Positions 10,836-23,079 of a DNA stretch of 64,000 bases are shown here, in pieces. Source of the DNA: Hyalella azteca (lineage: Eukaryota; Arthropoda; Malacostraca; Amphipoda; Hyalellidae). Below the pieces are notes generated by a model. It worked only from the letters and a program-made list of their open reading frames with translations, searched no databases and had not been told where the DNA came from. The translations under genes and the position numbers were made by a program. The number at the start of each line of letters is the position of its first letter. The stretch's first letter is position 1. The stretch is taken from positions 51,110 through 115,109 of the forward strand of contig NW_025947610.1 of assembly GCF_000764305.2 (NCBI RefSeq). The letters run 5' to 3'.

Positions 10836-11462
10836 CTTCACTGCATGCACCACACTTCACTGCATGCACCACACTTCACTGCATGCACCACACTTCACTG
10901 CATGCACCACACTTCACTGCATGCACCACACTTCACTGCATGCACCACACTTCACTGCATGCACCACACTTCACTGCATGCACCACACTTCACTGCATGC
11001 ACCACACTTCACTGCATGCACCACACTTCACTGCATGCACCACACTTCACTGCATGCACCACACTTCACTGCATGCACCACACTTCACTGCATGCACCAC
11101 ACTTCACTGCATGCACCACACTTCACTGCATGCACCACACTTCACTGCATGCACCACACTTCACTGCATGCACCACACTTCACTGCATGCACCACACTTC
11201 ACTGCATGCACCACACTTCACTGCATGCACCACACTTCACTGCATGCACCACACTTCACTGCATGCACCACACTTCACTGCATGCACCACACTTCACTGC
11301 ATGCACCACACTTCACTGCATGCACCACACTTCACTGCATGCACCACACTTCACTGCATGCACCACACTTCACTGCATGCACCACACTTCACTGCATGCA
11401 CCACACTTCACTGCATGCACCACACTTCACTGCATGCACCACACTTCACTGCATGCACCACA
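10836..11462. repeat. 19-bp minisatellite (cttcactgcatgcaccaca)n
   Basis: About 33 essentially identical copies, ending at a single N (11463). Each unit contains the palindrome TGCATGCA. The lack of variation suggests recent expansion, or collapse and patching by the assembler. Confidence 0.97.
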
Positions 11463-11463
11463 N

Positions 11464-11501
11464 CTGTCTCTTATACACATCTAGATGTGTATAAGAGACA
11501 G
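11464..11501. other. Sequencing artefact: transposase mosaic-end junction adapter
   Basis: Two 19-bp Tn5 mosaic ends sit back to back in inverted orientation: ctgtctcttatacacatct, then agatgtgtataagagacag. From established knowledge this 38-bp palindrome is the circularisation junction adapter of Nextera mate-pair libraries. It follows directly after the single N at 11463 and separates two unrelated minisatellites. It is not genomic. Confidence 0.98.
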
Positions 11502-11612
11502 GTGCAGGCAGTGCAGGCAGTGCAGTCAGTGCAGGCAGTGCAGGCAGTGCAGGCAGTGCAGGCAGTGCAGGCAGTGCAGGCAGTGCAGGCAGTGCAGGCA
11601 GCATGTCGTCAC
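11502..11612. repeat. 9-bp minisatellite (gtgcaggca)n, site 2
   Basis: About 12 copies of the unit also found at 8874. It begins exactly at the end of the adapter junction, so its position in the genome is not proven. Confidence 0.95.
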
Positions 11613-12176
11613 ACTAGCATGTCTCCTCCAGTTGCATGTCATGCGATCTGACTAAGTCTAGCAGCTCAGCAGTTGTTGGGTGATCTCAGAGCAGACGTAA
11701 ATATAGCTGTCGTCACCTCGTACTCTGCTGCTGGTGCATGCTGCTGCAGCCTAAAATAACAGTTTTACTTATAAATTCATTATATTAATCAACAATTTTG
11801 AAATGTCCCGCAGCATGACTGAATTAATTGAATTGTAATCCTTGCTAATAATTTTAAAAACTCGGAAGAAATGATTTAATAAATAAAAGAAATTCGATAA
11901 ATTGGCCAAATTTGCAAGTTAGTCGGCCGCAATTAAATGAATCAATCCTATAAATATACTTGATTTTCAGGCTGAAGTCGGGCGCGCTCGAGTCCCGTAT
12001 AATTTTGTGTAGGGGCGACGCTTGCGTTTGAAGTTTGTTTTTATGCGTTGAAGCAATTTTAGGAATTGGAGCGAAACTGCGATGAAGATCGGGCCTGCGG
12101 CATGACGCGGTGTGGCAGCAATGAACTAAATTAGCAGGTTGCGTGCTAAGCACGAGCAGGGCTAAACTGCTTGCAG

Positions 12177-12197
12177 TATAATAATAATAATAATAAC

Positions 12198-12257
<60 letters not shown>
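12177..12257. repeat. (ATA)n microsatellite
   Basis: About 27 triplets with one AAC interruption. Confidence 0.95.
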
Positions 12258-12258
<1 letters not shown>

Positions 12259-12369
12259 TAGGCTCATTTTGATTAAAATTCACGTAAGATTAAATTAAAA
12301 TTAAGATTAAAGTAACAGGTTTAGTTGCAAGTTTGTAGGTATACTACAATTATTATAACCACAATTTTT

Positions 12370-12625
12370 GGTGACAGTTTCTACGAATTTGCCGACAAGG
12401 ATGGCATCATCACTATTTGTGGTGGATGTTTCAGTATAAACTCCCATCGCGAATGGCATCATCACAATTTTTAGTAACCGTTTATTTATGGTGGCAGTTT
12501 CATTACAAGCTGTAATCACGCATTGTAACACCACCACTTTTGGTAACAAGTTAATTAATTATCAACTGCCATCACGAATGTCTTCATCACCATTTGTGGT
12601 GGCAGTTTCATCACAAGCTGTCATC
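12370..12625. repeat. Degenerate tandem repeat with cat-cac / gtggtggcagttt motifs
   Basis: The phrases 'ggcatcatcac', 'gtggtggcagtttcat', 'acaagctgtcatcacgaat' recur three to four times with many changes, at a loose spacing of 60-110 bp. An old array. Confidence 0.6.
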
Positions 12626-13028
12626 ACGAATAGCAATTTCCCCACGCACATGTTGAACTCATGACAATTCCGTCAATTGACGCCTCTGAAGGCAGTCTAG
12701 GTCACCCCCAAGTCCCACTTTACATTGGTCTCAATGGGGTCTTGGGGAGCAGCAAGAGTGGCACTCTTCACTCTTTATTATGGGGATTAGAAGAGGCTTC
12801 TTCAGATGAGGCCTCTTGGGGACGCGCCCTCGCTTGGGGCCCTTGCAGGATATCTCCTTTCAGTGGGGATTCTTCTTCCCCTCGGGGAGATGAACACAAA
12901 AAAATGCTAGATTTTTTAGGTGTCCGATATTAATGGGGACCTTTGACTCATCTTTGTTGGGGAATCATTCACATGGGAGGCCTTTGCGAAGGTGGGGATT
13001 TCGGGGCTACTACGTTGATGTGGGTGAT

Positions 13029-13207
13029 TGGGGCCCGCCTTGGGCCCGCGCGGTCTTGGCGAGGTTGTGGCCATGAGGTAGTAGAGATTTGGGGCCCGCG
13101 TTGGGCCCGCGCGGTCTTGGCGAGGTTGCGGCCATGAGGTAGTAGAGATTTGGGGCCCGCGTTTGGCCCGCGCGGTCTTGGCGAGGTTGCGGCCATGAGG
13201 TAGTAGC
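13029..13207. repeat. 61-bp GC-rich minisatellite, about 3 copies
   Basis: Unit contains gggcccgcgcggtcttggcg and the phrase gccatgaggtagtagagat. It is markedly GC-rich against AT-rich neighbours. Confidence 0.95.
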
Positions 13208-13317
13208 AATTGATGTTTATTTATGCACACTTCCATGCTGACAATATCGAGGTAATTCAATAGGTAATTCACTTGTACAATTGTCGACGAGACCAAGGAC
13301 ATGGAGAATGAGCTGGA

Positions 13318-13740
13318 AATGTATAATTAGGGTGAGAGGAAGATAGAGATAGGATGAAAAGGAGTTCGAATCATATAATTAAAGTTGGAGGAAGACAAAG
13401 ACAGAGGAAGTATAGAGATGGGACGGGAATGAGAGAGAGAATGAGAGTTAGGATGATAATGCGAGAGAAATAAGATGAGAAGAGAGAATGAGAACTAGGA
13501 TGAGAATGCGAGAGATGTAAGGTGAGAAGAGAGACAAAGAGGGAGAGATGTACGATGAGAATGAGAGAGAAAATGGGAGAGATGTAAGATGAGAATGAGA
13601 GAAAGAATGAGAACTTAGATGAGAATGCGAAAGATGTACGATGAGAAGACAGAGAGAGAGAGAGAGAGAGATGAGAACTATTACAATAATTTGAGAGATG
13701 TAAGATGAGAATGAGAGAGATTGGATGAGAGAGAGAGGTC
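13318..13740. repeat. 420-bp purine strand (GATGAGAATGAGAGAG-like)
   Basis: The plus strand is almost all A and G with scattered T, built from gatgagaatgagaga and related units, including (GA)n near 13650. The opposite strand reads as Ser/Leu runs and is not coding. Confidence 0.85.
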
Positions 13741-14744
13741 AGTTCTCGGTGCACATGACCTCGGTGCTGCGCTGAAGAATGCCAGCGATTCCAAAGAAGA
13801 ACTTAGAATATTTCAGCTGATAGTGAAGTGCGGCAGCCCTCTAAGGTGCGAGTGTCTTGAGTAACCTTGGAGGAACATGTGCTAAGATATTGCCAAGGAT
13901 AAACAATTCTCATGTGAAATCATGGCGAATGCTAAATAAGGAAGAAATCTAACAGAATTTATTCGATTTTTCTAAAGTTGTTTCATAAATTTTTCAAAAT
14001 GACTTCACGAAGTATAGCAAGATGGCCTCTTGGGTGAAATTTAATATACGCTGCACTAATTTAATAAATATTAATAGAGTGAAAAATTAATTTCAAAAAG
14101 TGCGATGAACATCGCATATTGAATTTCCCTAGCTGTATTCGATGTAAAAATAGCATAAAACTTGTATTTCAAGATTAATTTTTCCAGATTAATTTTTTGG
14201 TGCTGTCGATGATTCAGAAAAAATAGAATTCACTTAAGTAAAATGATTACGACAGCGTTAATGCAACAGAAAATTTTAACGTAATTCCGTAAAAATTGGG
14301 TTGCATTTTAAGAACAAATGCGAATTAATGACTCGTAGTTGCCTTCGAGTTTCCGGCACTCAAAATTATAATTTACAACCTTAGGATTCACTAACTATAA
14401 CATCTCCGCATATATTTTTAGGACTCTGCACAAAGTTGCATGCAATTCTGTCTTGGAGGTAATACAAATGTTTAAAAAATTTAGAGGTTAATAAATTTTT
14501 TTCTTTTTAAATTTGGAACCCATTTCAATCGATGAATTTCCGCCGTAAATTGACAGTAAAATGAAATATTTATAGACAATAAAAACAAAAACATGCTTAG
14601 AAACTAAAATGCAACATTGTCCTCCTGTGAAGATATCGCTTTGTTACGATTTTATTTGTACAGTCATCCAAAGAACTTTGATGTACTCAAAGTTCTTTCA
14701 AAGTTCACGCTTCTGAACTCAAGCGTGTTGCATGCAGGATGCGT

Positions 14745-14945
14745 GAGTACTCTGCATACAGAGGAGTATACAGAGGAGTACACATAGTAGTATACAGAGG
14801 AGTATACATAGGAGTATACAGAGATGTATACAGAGGAGTATACAGAGGAGTATACAGAGGAGTACACATAGAACAGAGGAGTATACAGAGGAGTACACAG
14901 AGGAGTACACAGAGGAGAATACAGTCGAGTATACAGTCGAGTACG
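14745..14945. repeat. 14-bp minisatellite (agaggagtatacac-like)n
   Basis: About 14 copies alternating agtatacagagg and agtacacagagg forms. Flanking sequence is AT-rich. Confidence 0.9.
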
Positions 14946-15529
14946 TAGACACGGACACATAAGGCTACTTAGACGGATGCTTATACAAGTACACAGTCGG
15001 GTATACAGACGACGAGAAGAGAAAGCTGGACGCTGAATTAGCGTGATGGCTGGCCCTACACGGCAGGCTGTGTGTCTTGCAGCGATCATTACCCTGTCTC
15101 TTCCCGTACCCACGACCAAATCATGGCCGTATCAGAGACGGTTTATGGTTGGCCAACCAGTGGCCACCAATGATGGGTATATTTCTCACTGAGGCCGGCA
15201 TGCGATGAAACTCTGCGTGGACCAGCCGTCCTTGTGCCGCATCCTGTGGCGGCAAAGTTCCTTTTGTCGACCGTCGTGGCAGCTGCAGTTGCTATATTTC
15301 AACAATTTTCCAAGAAAGGTTCAGATTTTAGCCCACGCAATATCTTGTGTTAAATTACCTTCCAATAAATATAGAAGTCAAGGTAAGCTCAAAACGAACA
15401 AAATAAGCGGTGCGATTTGTCTGTACCGAACAACCTGTCTCGCCTGTGCAAATACAATAGCGATGACGCGCAGCGCATTCTCTTTAAGTAATGACCAGGA
15501 TCAAGTAAACAGAACCTAACTAGGAGTTC

Positions 15530-15761
15530 TGGTCGAGGATCTGGTTCTTCAGTACCTTGAAGTTCTGGTCGAGGAGTACTTCAGTACCTTGAAGTTCTGG
15601 TCGAGGAGTACTTTAGTACCTTGAAGATCTGGTCGAGGAGTACTTCAGTACCTTGAAGATCTGGTCGAGGAGTACTTCAGTACCTTGAAGATCTGGTCGA
15701 GGAGTACTTCAGTACCTTGAAGATCTGGTCGAGGAGTACTTCAGTACCTTGAAGTTCTGGT
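15530..15761. repeat. 32-bp minisatellite (ctggtcgaggagtacttcag...)n
   Basis: About seven copies. Each contains the near-palindrome gtacttcagtac. The array stops at a single N (15762). Confidence 0.95.
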
Positions 15762-15762
15762 N

Positions 15763-15855
15763 CTGCCTGCACTGCCTGCACTGCCTGCACTGCCTGCACT
15801 GCCTGCACTGCCTGCACTGCCTGCACTGCCTGCACTGCCTGCACTGCCTGCACTG
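15763..15855. repeat. 9-bp minisatellite (ctgcctgca)n, site 3
   Basis: About ten copies of the reverse complement of the unit at 8874 and 11502. It starts right after a single N. Confidence 0.95.
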
Positions 15856-16487
15856 CCAGGCAGGAACTGAGTTGTCATCCAAGAAATGAAGAGCTTGTCA
15901 AGGTTGGCAGTTATCGACAATTGGCAATAACATGGCCGCCGATGATACGGCCCTCAGTCATTATTTATTTATATTACATATTGATAATTGACCTCTTATA
16001 GAAAATCCGACTTGAATGGCCTCTGATAATAAGTCTTTTCTTATTATAGTAATAGCATTTTAGGTTAATTAGGATATCCTTGGTTTAAACAACAAACTTT
16101 TAAGTTCCATAAACGTATAATTAGAACATATTATTATTTGTATTCCATATTATTGGTCTCGGTTTATAATACCAAAAGAAAGTTGAATGCTTGGAACAAA
16201 GGCGCTGAGAAGGCCGTGACATTTAGCGTCATCAAACGCGTGAGTTACGAGAGCTATACGCTACACGCACGCGCTATACGCTACACGCACGCTCTGAGAG
16301 CTGTTATTACACGCACACGGCTGCGTGACACGCATGTCTGCATGCCTGACCTTCCCACGGATAAGCGTGCTTGCAAACTTTGTTACACTTTCATATGAAG
16401 TTCATAGTAACTTTTGTGGATGAATATAATGTATGTATGCTATGTACACAATGTATACTTTGGTGTAGTTAGGCAGAAGCTTTTCTC

Positions 16488-16556
16488 TTATGCAAGTTTG
16501 ATTGAAGACCAGAGCATGTGAAGACCATGCTCTGGTCTTCAATCAAACTTGCATAA
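16488..16556. repeat. Perfect 31-bp inverted repeat with 7-bp loop
   Basis: Arms are 16488-16518 and 16526-16556 with no mismatch; the loop is tgaagac. Surrounding sequence is AT-rich with no gene. It could be a solo transposon terminus pair or a fold-back scar. Confidence 0.9.
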
Positions 16557-17384
16557 TGTATACTTTATGCACAATTTCATTCGATGTACTTGTTTTTGTC
16601 TCGTGAATATGTGTTTTATTGCGAATAAAAAAGTAAGTTTATGCAGAAAAATGAATATGATATGATATATTCTGCTTCTTATGATATAAAAAGAATAAAT
16701 TAGGCCTGCGCTGCCTTTGCATTAATTAGGCCGTGGAAAGTTGCGCTAACGGACCAAGAAAAGTTTTGTATCTTAGTAGGACTGCATCATGCAGTGTACT
16801 AGTTTTTATCTGCTTTGTAATTAAGCTTTGGACTCGAAAATAAGATTACTGTTAAATTATGACTTGATTTTTTTATCTTTAAATAAAATTACAGTTATAT
16901 TAAGAATTAATTATTTATCCATCTAAAACTGCATGCGAGCCATTGAATTTACCAGAAGAAAATTTGTAAACTTGCAAATCAATTTGTATTTTCTTACTTT
17001 CTATGTACTTTTTCTTTGCGTTATTCGCGCTCATGAACCATCAGTGCATTTAGCTTCCCTATTATAATCAAACTAATCTCACTAATTTAACTTAACCGCA
17101 GCCTTTAATTTCAAAGATCAATATTTTTATTGATTTCATCCGATAATTTCTTATTTTTTGTCCCAAAATTTAGGTTCACAGAAAAACACGCGCCGCAGCA
17201 GCGGGATTTCTCTCCCCCAACGAAGGGGCAACGGAGGGCAAAGACCCCGCGAAAGCACTAACCTCGGCCTCTGCTTGCAACCCCTTCCCCTCCCCTTCTG
17301 GTCCCCTTCACCCCTTACAGTCCATTTCCCCCCTCATAGTATTCATCCCTACTCGTAGTTCTCTTCATCCCTCATAGACCCCTT

Positions 17385-17580
17385 TCCCCTCAGAGTCCCC
17401 TTCATCCCTCATAGTCCCCTTCATCCCTCATAGTCCCCTTCATCACTCATAGTCCCCTTCATCCCTCATAGACCCCTTTTCCCTCAGAGTCCCCTTCATC
17501 CCTCATAGTCCCCTTCATCCCTCATAGACCTCTTTCCCCCTCAGAACCCCCTTCATCACTGATACTCCCCTTCTCTCCTC
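17385..17580. repeat. 19-bp minisatellite (tccccttcatccctcatag)n
   Basis: About ten copies with small changes (atagaccccttt and cagagtcccc variants). It sits in a pyrimidine-rich stretch from about 17270. Confidence 0.9.
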
Positions 17581-18224
17581 CTAGTGGTCACCGTTGCTTT
17601 GATGAATTTTTAGATCCCTAAAAAATACAGACTGTAGATTTTCCTGCATTGTATCAACTGAGATGGCCTCAGGTTCTGGGTGAGATATGGGGCTGGCGTG
17701 GGGAAGAGTAGGTCAAGCGGCTGCAGTGAATGCATTTCCCCACAGCCCCACAACCCCAGCGTAGTATCTGTTGGCAGATCCCCAAGCTGCTACAGGGGCA
17801 TCAAGCGTGGGGGTTAAGCTCCCCACGGCAACCCCAGCAATTAATAGCGCGACGACGCCTCCCCAAGAGCGGGGCTTTCGTGGGTGCGGCCGCTGTCAGA
17901 AATATCCCCAACTGATCAACAGGAAACAAACTCTCACATCCCCACCCCTTCCCCACCCACGTGTCCCCAACTGAAACTTCTGCACTCGTAGCGTTCCCTT
18001 CCTTTCCTCGCCTTTCTTTTTCTCTTCCTCATCTTCCTCTCAATTCCTTTACTTTTTATGGTCTTCCCCATCTTCCTCTCCATTCCTCTTCTTTATCTTC
18101 TTGTCCGTTTCTCCGTTTCCTTCCTTTTCTTGCCATCTCTCTCTCTCTCTCGTATGTACAGTCACTAGTAACACTACTTCGCGACACTAGTTTGCTGGTG
18201 CGTGGCAACAGTAGTAAGTAACAT

Positions 18225-18425
18225 GGACTCAACAGTAGAGACATATCCCCAGGCAGGGGAATGTACTAACAGGACTCAACAGTAGAGACATATCCCCAGG
18301 CAGGGGAATGTACTAACAGGACTCAACAGTAGGATACATCCCCCAGGCAGGGGAATGTACTAACAGGACTCAACAGTAGGATACATCCCCCAGGCAGGGG
18401 AATGTACTAACAGGACTCAACAGAT
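18225..18425. repeat. 47-bp minisatellite, about 4 copies
   Basis: Unit begins ggactcaacagtaga and contains ccccaggcaggggaatgtac. Two early copies read gagacatatcc; two later ones read ggatacatccc. Confidence 0.95.
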
Positions 18426-18754
18426 GGCCTGTTCCCGCAAGGCTGGAGGGCAGTTAAGTGGTCGTAAGCAACAGAGCTTCTCTGTTGCCTGTTAGCCTGC
18501 CCTCCTGTTAACGCCCGCCACAAACACTGGTATTCTGATGCATCATTGTCACTATAATCATCACTATCATTATGAATATAATACTATCGTTACCCATACC
18601 TCGATCATAGTAACTATCATAAACATTTTCATCATTATCTCCAGCACTACAACTATTTATCTATTTATTATTTAATTGATGTTATCATTATCAAAAGCAT
18701 CATATATCTATTGTTATCTTAACGATGAAATGTTAGAACTGATTATTTCAATTG

Positions 18755-18905
18755 ATCAAAGGGTGGGTATGCATGAAGGGTAGGGATGAAGGATGGGTAT
18801 GAAGGGTAGCGGTGAAGGATGGGTATGAAGGGTAGGTATGAAGGAATGGTTTAAAGGATGGGTATGAAAGGAGGGTGTGAAGGGAGGGTATGAAGGGTGA
18901 AGTGC
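18755..18905. repeat. gggtatgaagg minisatellite
   Basis: Irregular repetition of gatgggtatgaagggtag-like units, about ten. Confidence 0.8.
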
Positions 18906-19189
18906 TTCACAAGATCCCCTTGTTAGTCTCGGCTCGAGTGCTATGATTACCCTCGTGAAAATCACCGGCGATTCATGGCTGGCTTTTCGGTAGCCAGCTG
19001 TGAAGCAGCGCTGGCCCGTCTATTATTTTCAACTAGTTAAATGATCTAAATTGTTATTATTATTATAGCTCCATACGTAGGAAATATATAATCTTTTGCT
19101 TCTAGCATATCAACAGTGTGTTCTGTTTATCGTGTTCATGTCCTTTCATTAGAGGAATCTTGATGAATGTGATGGAGAATTAACGTTGG

Positions 19190-19615
19190 AAAGGTTAAAT
19201 AATGATAGAAAGGCTAAGTAATGATAGAAAGGCTATGAATTAATAGAAAGGTTAAGTAATTATATAAAGGCTAAATAATGATAGAAAGGCTAAGTAATGA
19301 TAGGAAGGTTAAGTATTGATAGAAAGGTTAAATAATTATATAAAGGCTAAGTAATGATAGGAAAGCTATGTAATGATAGAAATGCTAAGTATTGATAGAA
19401 AGGGTGAATAATTATATAAAGGCTAAGCATTGATAAGAAACGCTAAGTAATGGTAGAAAGGCTAAGTAATGTTTGAAAGGCTAAGTAATGATAGTATAAG
19501 GCTATGCAATGATAAATAAGATGAGTAATAATAGAAGGGCTAAGTATTGATAGAAAGGCTAAGTAATGATAGACAGGCTAAGTAATCATATAAAGGCCAA
19601 TTAATGAAAGAAAGC
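19190..19615. repeat. Degenerate 17-19-bp array (aatgatagaaaggctaagt)n
   Basis: About 22 units, all diverged from one another, so older than the homogeneous arrays nearby. It is followed by a gtgatgaat-type array at about 19730-19865. Confidence 0.9.
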
Positions 19616-20035
19616 CCAAGCGACGTATTAAAGTTTCCGGAAAGTTTGAGCGGAAAGCTGAACTTGGCGAGCAGATACGCGAGCGGACATCGTGAGTCGG
19701 AGTGCGATGGGTGAGAGGGGCGTGAGTCAGAGGGTGATGAATCACCCGGGGTGATGAATCAGGAGGTGATGAATTATTGAGCGATAAGTGAGTGATGAGG
19801 TATTGAGTGATAAGCGAGTGAGTGATGAGTATTGGGAGGTGATTCAGTGAGTGATGAGGCATTTAGAGGTGCTGCACATTTAAGCACATAATTATAATGT
19901 TCAGTTAATCATAAGCAGTTTATCGCTGGCCGGCGATAATACGGACAAAATTAGTCTGTACTTGGCACGCGACAAGCCAGCAGCGCTGTTAATAGCGACG
20001 CCTATCAGAGCTACGAGACAAACAACTTACGGCGG

Positions 20036-20353
20036 CCACTCGACCACCACTCGATGACCACCACTCGATGGCCACCACTCGATGGCGACCACTCGATGGC
20101 CACCACTTGATGGCCACCACTCGATGGCCACCACTTGATGGCCACCACTCGATGGCCACCACTCCATGCCTGCCCTCGATGGCCACCACTCGATGCCTGC
20201 CACTCGATGGCCACCACTCGAAGGCCACCACTCAATGGCCACCACTCGATGGCCACCACTCGATGGCCACCACTCGATGGCCACCACTCGATGGCCACCA
20301 CTCGATGGCCACCACTCGATGGCCACCACTCGATGGCCACCACTCGATGGCCA
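20036..20353. repeat. 14-bp minisatellite (ccaccactcgatgg)n
   Basis: About 22 copies. The part nearest the gap is perfectly homogeneous and the left end is variant-rich. The array is cut by the gap starting at 20354, so its real length is unknown. Confidence 0.95.
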
Positions 20354-20994
20354 NNNNNNNNNNNNNNNNNNNNNNNNNNNNNNNNNNNNNNNNNNNNNNN
20401 NNNNNNNNNNNNNNNNNNNNNNNNNNNNNNNNNNNNNNNNNNNNNNNNNNNNNNNNNNNNNNNNNNNNNNNNNNNNNNNNNNNNNNNNNNNNNNNNNNNN
20501 NNNNNNNNNNNNNNNNNNNNNNNNNNNNNNNNNNNNNNNNNNNNNNNNNNNNNNNNNNNNNNNNNNNNNNNNNNNNNNNNNNNNNNNNNNNNNNNNNNNN
20601 NNNNNNNNNNNNNNNNNNNNNNNNNNNNNNNNNNNNNNNNNNNNNNNNNNNNNNNNNNNNNNNNNNNNNNNNNNNNNNNNNNNNNNNNNNNNNNNNNNNN
20701 NNNNNNNNNNNNNNNNNNNNNNNNNNNNNNNNNNNNNNNNNNNNNNNNNNNNNNNNNNNNNNNNNNNNNNNNNNNNNNNNNNNNNNNNNNNNNNNNNNNN
20801 NNNNNNNNNNNNNNNNNNNNNNNNNNNNNNNNNNNNNNNNNNNNNNNNNNNNNNNNNNNNNNNNNNNNNNNNNNNNNNNNNNNNNNNNNNNNNNNNNNNN
20901 NNNNNNNNNNNNNNNNNNNNNNNNNNNNNNNNNNNNNNNNNNNNNNNNNNNNNNNNNNNNNNNNNNNNNNNNNNNNNNNNNNNNNNNNNNNNNN
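20354..20994. other. Assembly gap (641 N)
   Basis: Run of N between two different tandem arrays. Confidence 1.
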
Positions 20995-21212
20995 TACCTG
21001 TTACAGATGGAATACCTGTTACAGATGGAATACCTGTTACAGATGGAATACCTGTTACAGATGGAATACCTGTTACAGATGGAATACCTGTTACAGATGG
21101 AATACCTGCTACAGATGGAATACCTGTTACAGATGGAATACCTGTTACAGATGGAATACCTGCTACAGATGGAATACCTGTTACAGATGGAATACCTGTT
21201 ATAGATGTTACA
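20995..21212. repeat. 18-bp minisatellite (tacctgttacagatggaa)n
   Basis: Twelve copies with a single recurring variant (cctgct). The unit is a multiple of three, so each frame gives a six-residue repeat; there is no sign of a gene. Confidence 0.95.
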
Positions 21213-21454
21213 GCTTGTACAGATTTAGTAGATCTCGTACAAAATGTCCAGAAGATCCACGTAAGGCATTTGTAGTGGTCGATATACCGCGCACGTATCC
21301 ACTGCGAGTTTTCGTTTAGTCTTTAGATGCGCGATTCTAATCCTAATTATAAACTATTTACACATAACAAATGAGCTCTTGGCAAAATTCGTCGGCTGCT
21401 CGACGAAACCAGTAACGAAACTCGGCATACCCAGAAAATGATGGGCCATAGTGT

Positions 21455-21612
21455 ACAAATTGTGACGCACTTTCTTAACTTCACGTTGTGACACACTTTC
21501 TTACCTACGAATTGTAACACACTTTCTTACCTGTAAATTGTGACACTTTTTCTTACATACAAATTGTAACACACTTTCTTACCTGCAAATTGTGACACAC
21601 TTTCTTACCTTG
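21455..21612. repeat. About 26-bp repeat (acacactttcttacct...)n
   Basis: Five to six copies of aattgtgacacactttcttacc with small changes. Confidence 0.85.
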
Positions 21613-22122
21613 AAGATCAGCAGGAGCCCACATGGCATTGATATACGCCCGTTTGCCGAATTTTGTCAGGATGACCTACACCAGAGCAAAAACTGAATAA
21701 CAATTGGGACAAAGTCTCACTCATTGCTCTGAGTGCCGTGAACGAAACCTCGGTGGGAGAACCGGACGGCGAACCGCACTGCACTCGCCCTGTCGGCGCG
21801 GAACCGGTTACGTTTTATGACTTGAGCGCCTTTTTGGGCAGGGGTTTCAAAAGCAAGAATTGCGCTCCGCATATTCTCTTGCCGGGCAGGTTTTTACCTA
21901 ATAACTATACTTAATATTAGACTAAAACAGTGCTGGTTTAAAGATGGCGCAAGACCGCTGCTTGCATCCATGTGGAGAGATCAGGTAAAATGTGATCTTG
22001 ATTCTCTTTAAAATAAGTTGATTTATCGCTTGATAACCGTAATTTTGCGAAACCACGCAAAAATCACGTATTAATGTGTGGTACCGTCCGTTTCAATGCC
22101 AGCTATATCGAGAACAGCGTTT

Positions 22123-23078
22123 TCGATACTAACTGTTTCGATACCAGCTGTTTTGATACCAGCTGTTTCGATACCAGCTGTTTTGATACCAGCTGTTTCG
22201 ATACCAGCTGTTTTGATACCAGCTGTTTCGATACCAGCTGTTTTGATACCAGCTGTTTCGATACCAGCTGTTTTGATACCAGCTGTTTCGATACCAGCTG
22301 TTTTGATACCAGCTGTTTCGATACCAGCTGTTTTGATACCAGCTGTTTCGATACCAGCTGTTTTGATACCAGCTGTTTCGATACCAGCTGTTTTGATACC
22401 AGCTGTTTCGATACCAGCTGTTTTGATACCAGCTGTTTCGATACCAGCTGTTTTGATACCAGCTGTTTCGATACCAGCTGTTTTGATACCAGCTGTTTCG
22501 ATACCAGCTGTTTTGATACCAGCTGTTTCGATACCAGCTGTTTTGATACCAGCTGTTTCGATACCAGCTGTTTTGATACCAGCTGTTTCGATACCAGCTG
22601 TTTTGATACCAGCTGTTTCGATACCAGCTGTTTTGATACCAGCTGTTTCGATACCAGCTGTTTTGATACCAGCTGTTTCGATACCAGCTGTTTTGATACC
22701 AGCTGTTTCGATACCAGCTGTTTTGATACCAGCTGTTTCGATACCAGCTGTTTTGATACCAGCTGTTTCGATACCAGCTGTTTTGATACCAGCTGTTTCG
22801 ATACCAGCTGTTTTGATACCAGCTGTTTCGATACCAGCTGTTTTGATACCAGCTGTTTCGATACCAGCTGTTTTGATACCAGCTGTTTCGATACCAGCTG
22901 TTTTGATACCAGCTGTTTCGATACCAGCTGTTTTGATACCAGCTGTTTCGATACCAGCTGTTTTGATACCAGCTGTTTCGATACCAGCTGTTTTGATACC
23001 AGCTGTTTCGATACCAGCTGTTTTGATACCAGCTGTTTCGATACCAGCTGTTTTGATACCAGCTGTTTCGATACCAGC
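22123..23078. repeat. 30-bp higher-order minisatellite made of two alternating 15-mers
   Basis: gataccagctgtttc and gataccagctgtttt alternate strictly for about 31 double units with no deviation across more than 900 bp. The first units (22110-22135) are diverged. The array ends at a single N. Confidence 0.98.
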
Positions 23079-23079
23079 N

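Noticed and set aside
10774..11651. Long open frames through the 19-bp array
   Set aside because: The repeat unit lacks stop codons in these frames; the peptides are pure repeats and run through an N and a sequencing adapter.
12661..12933. 90-codon plus-strand frame
   Set aside because: Preceded by degenerate repeats, with repeated 'cttgggg' phrases and no homology or splice support.
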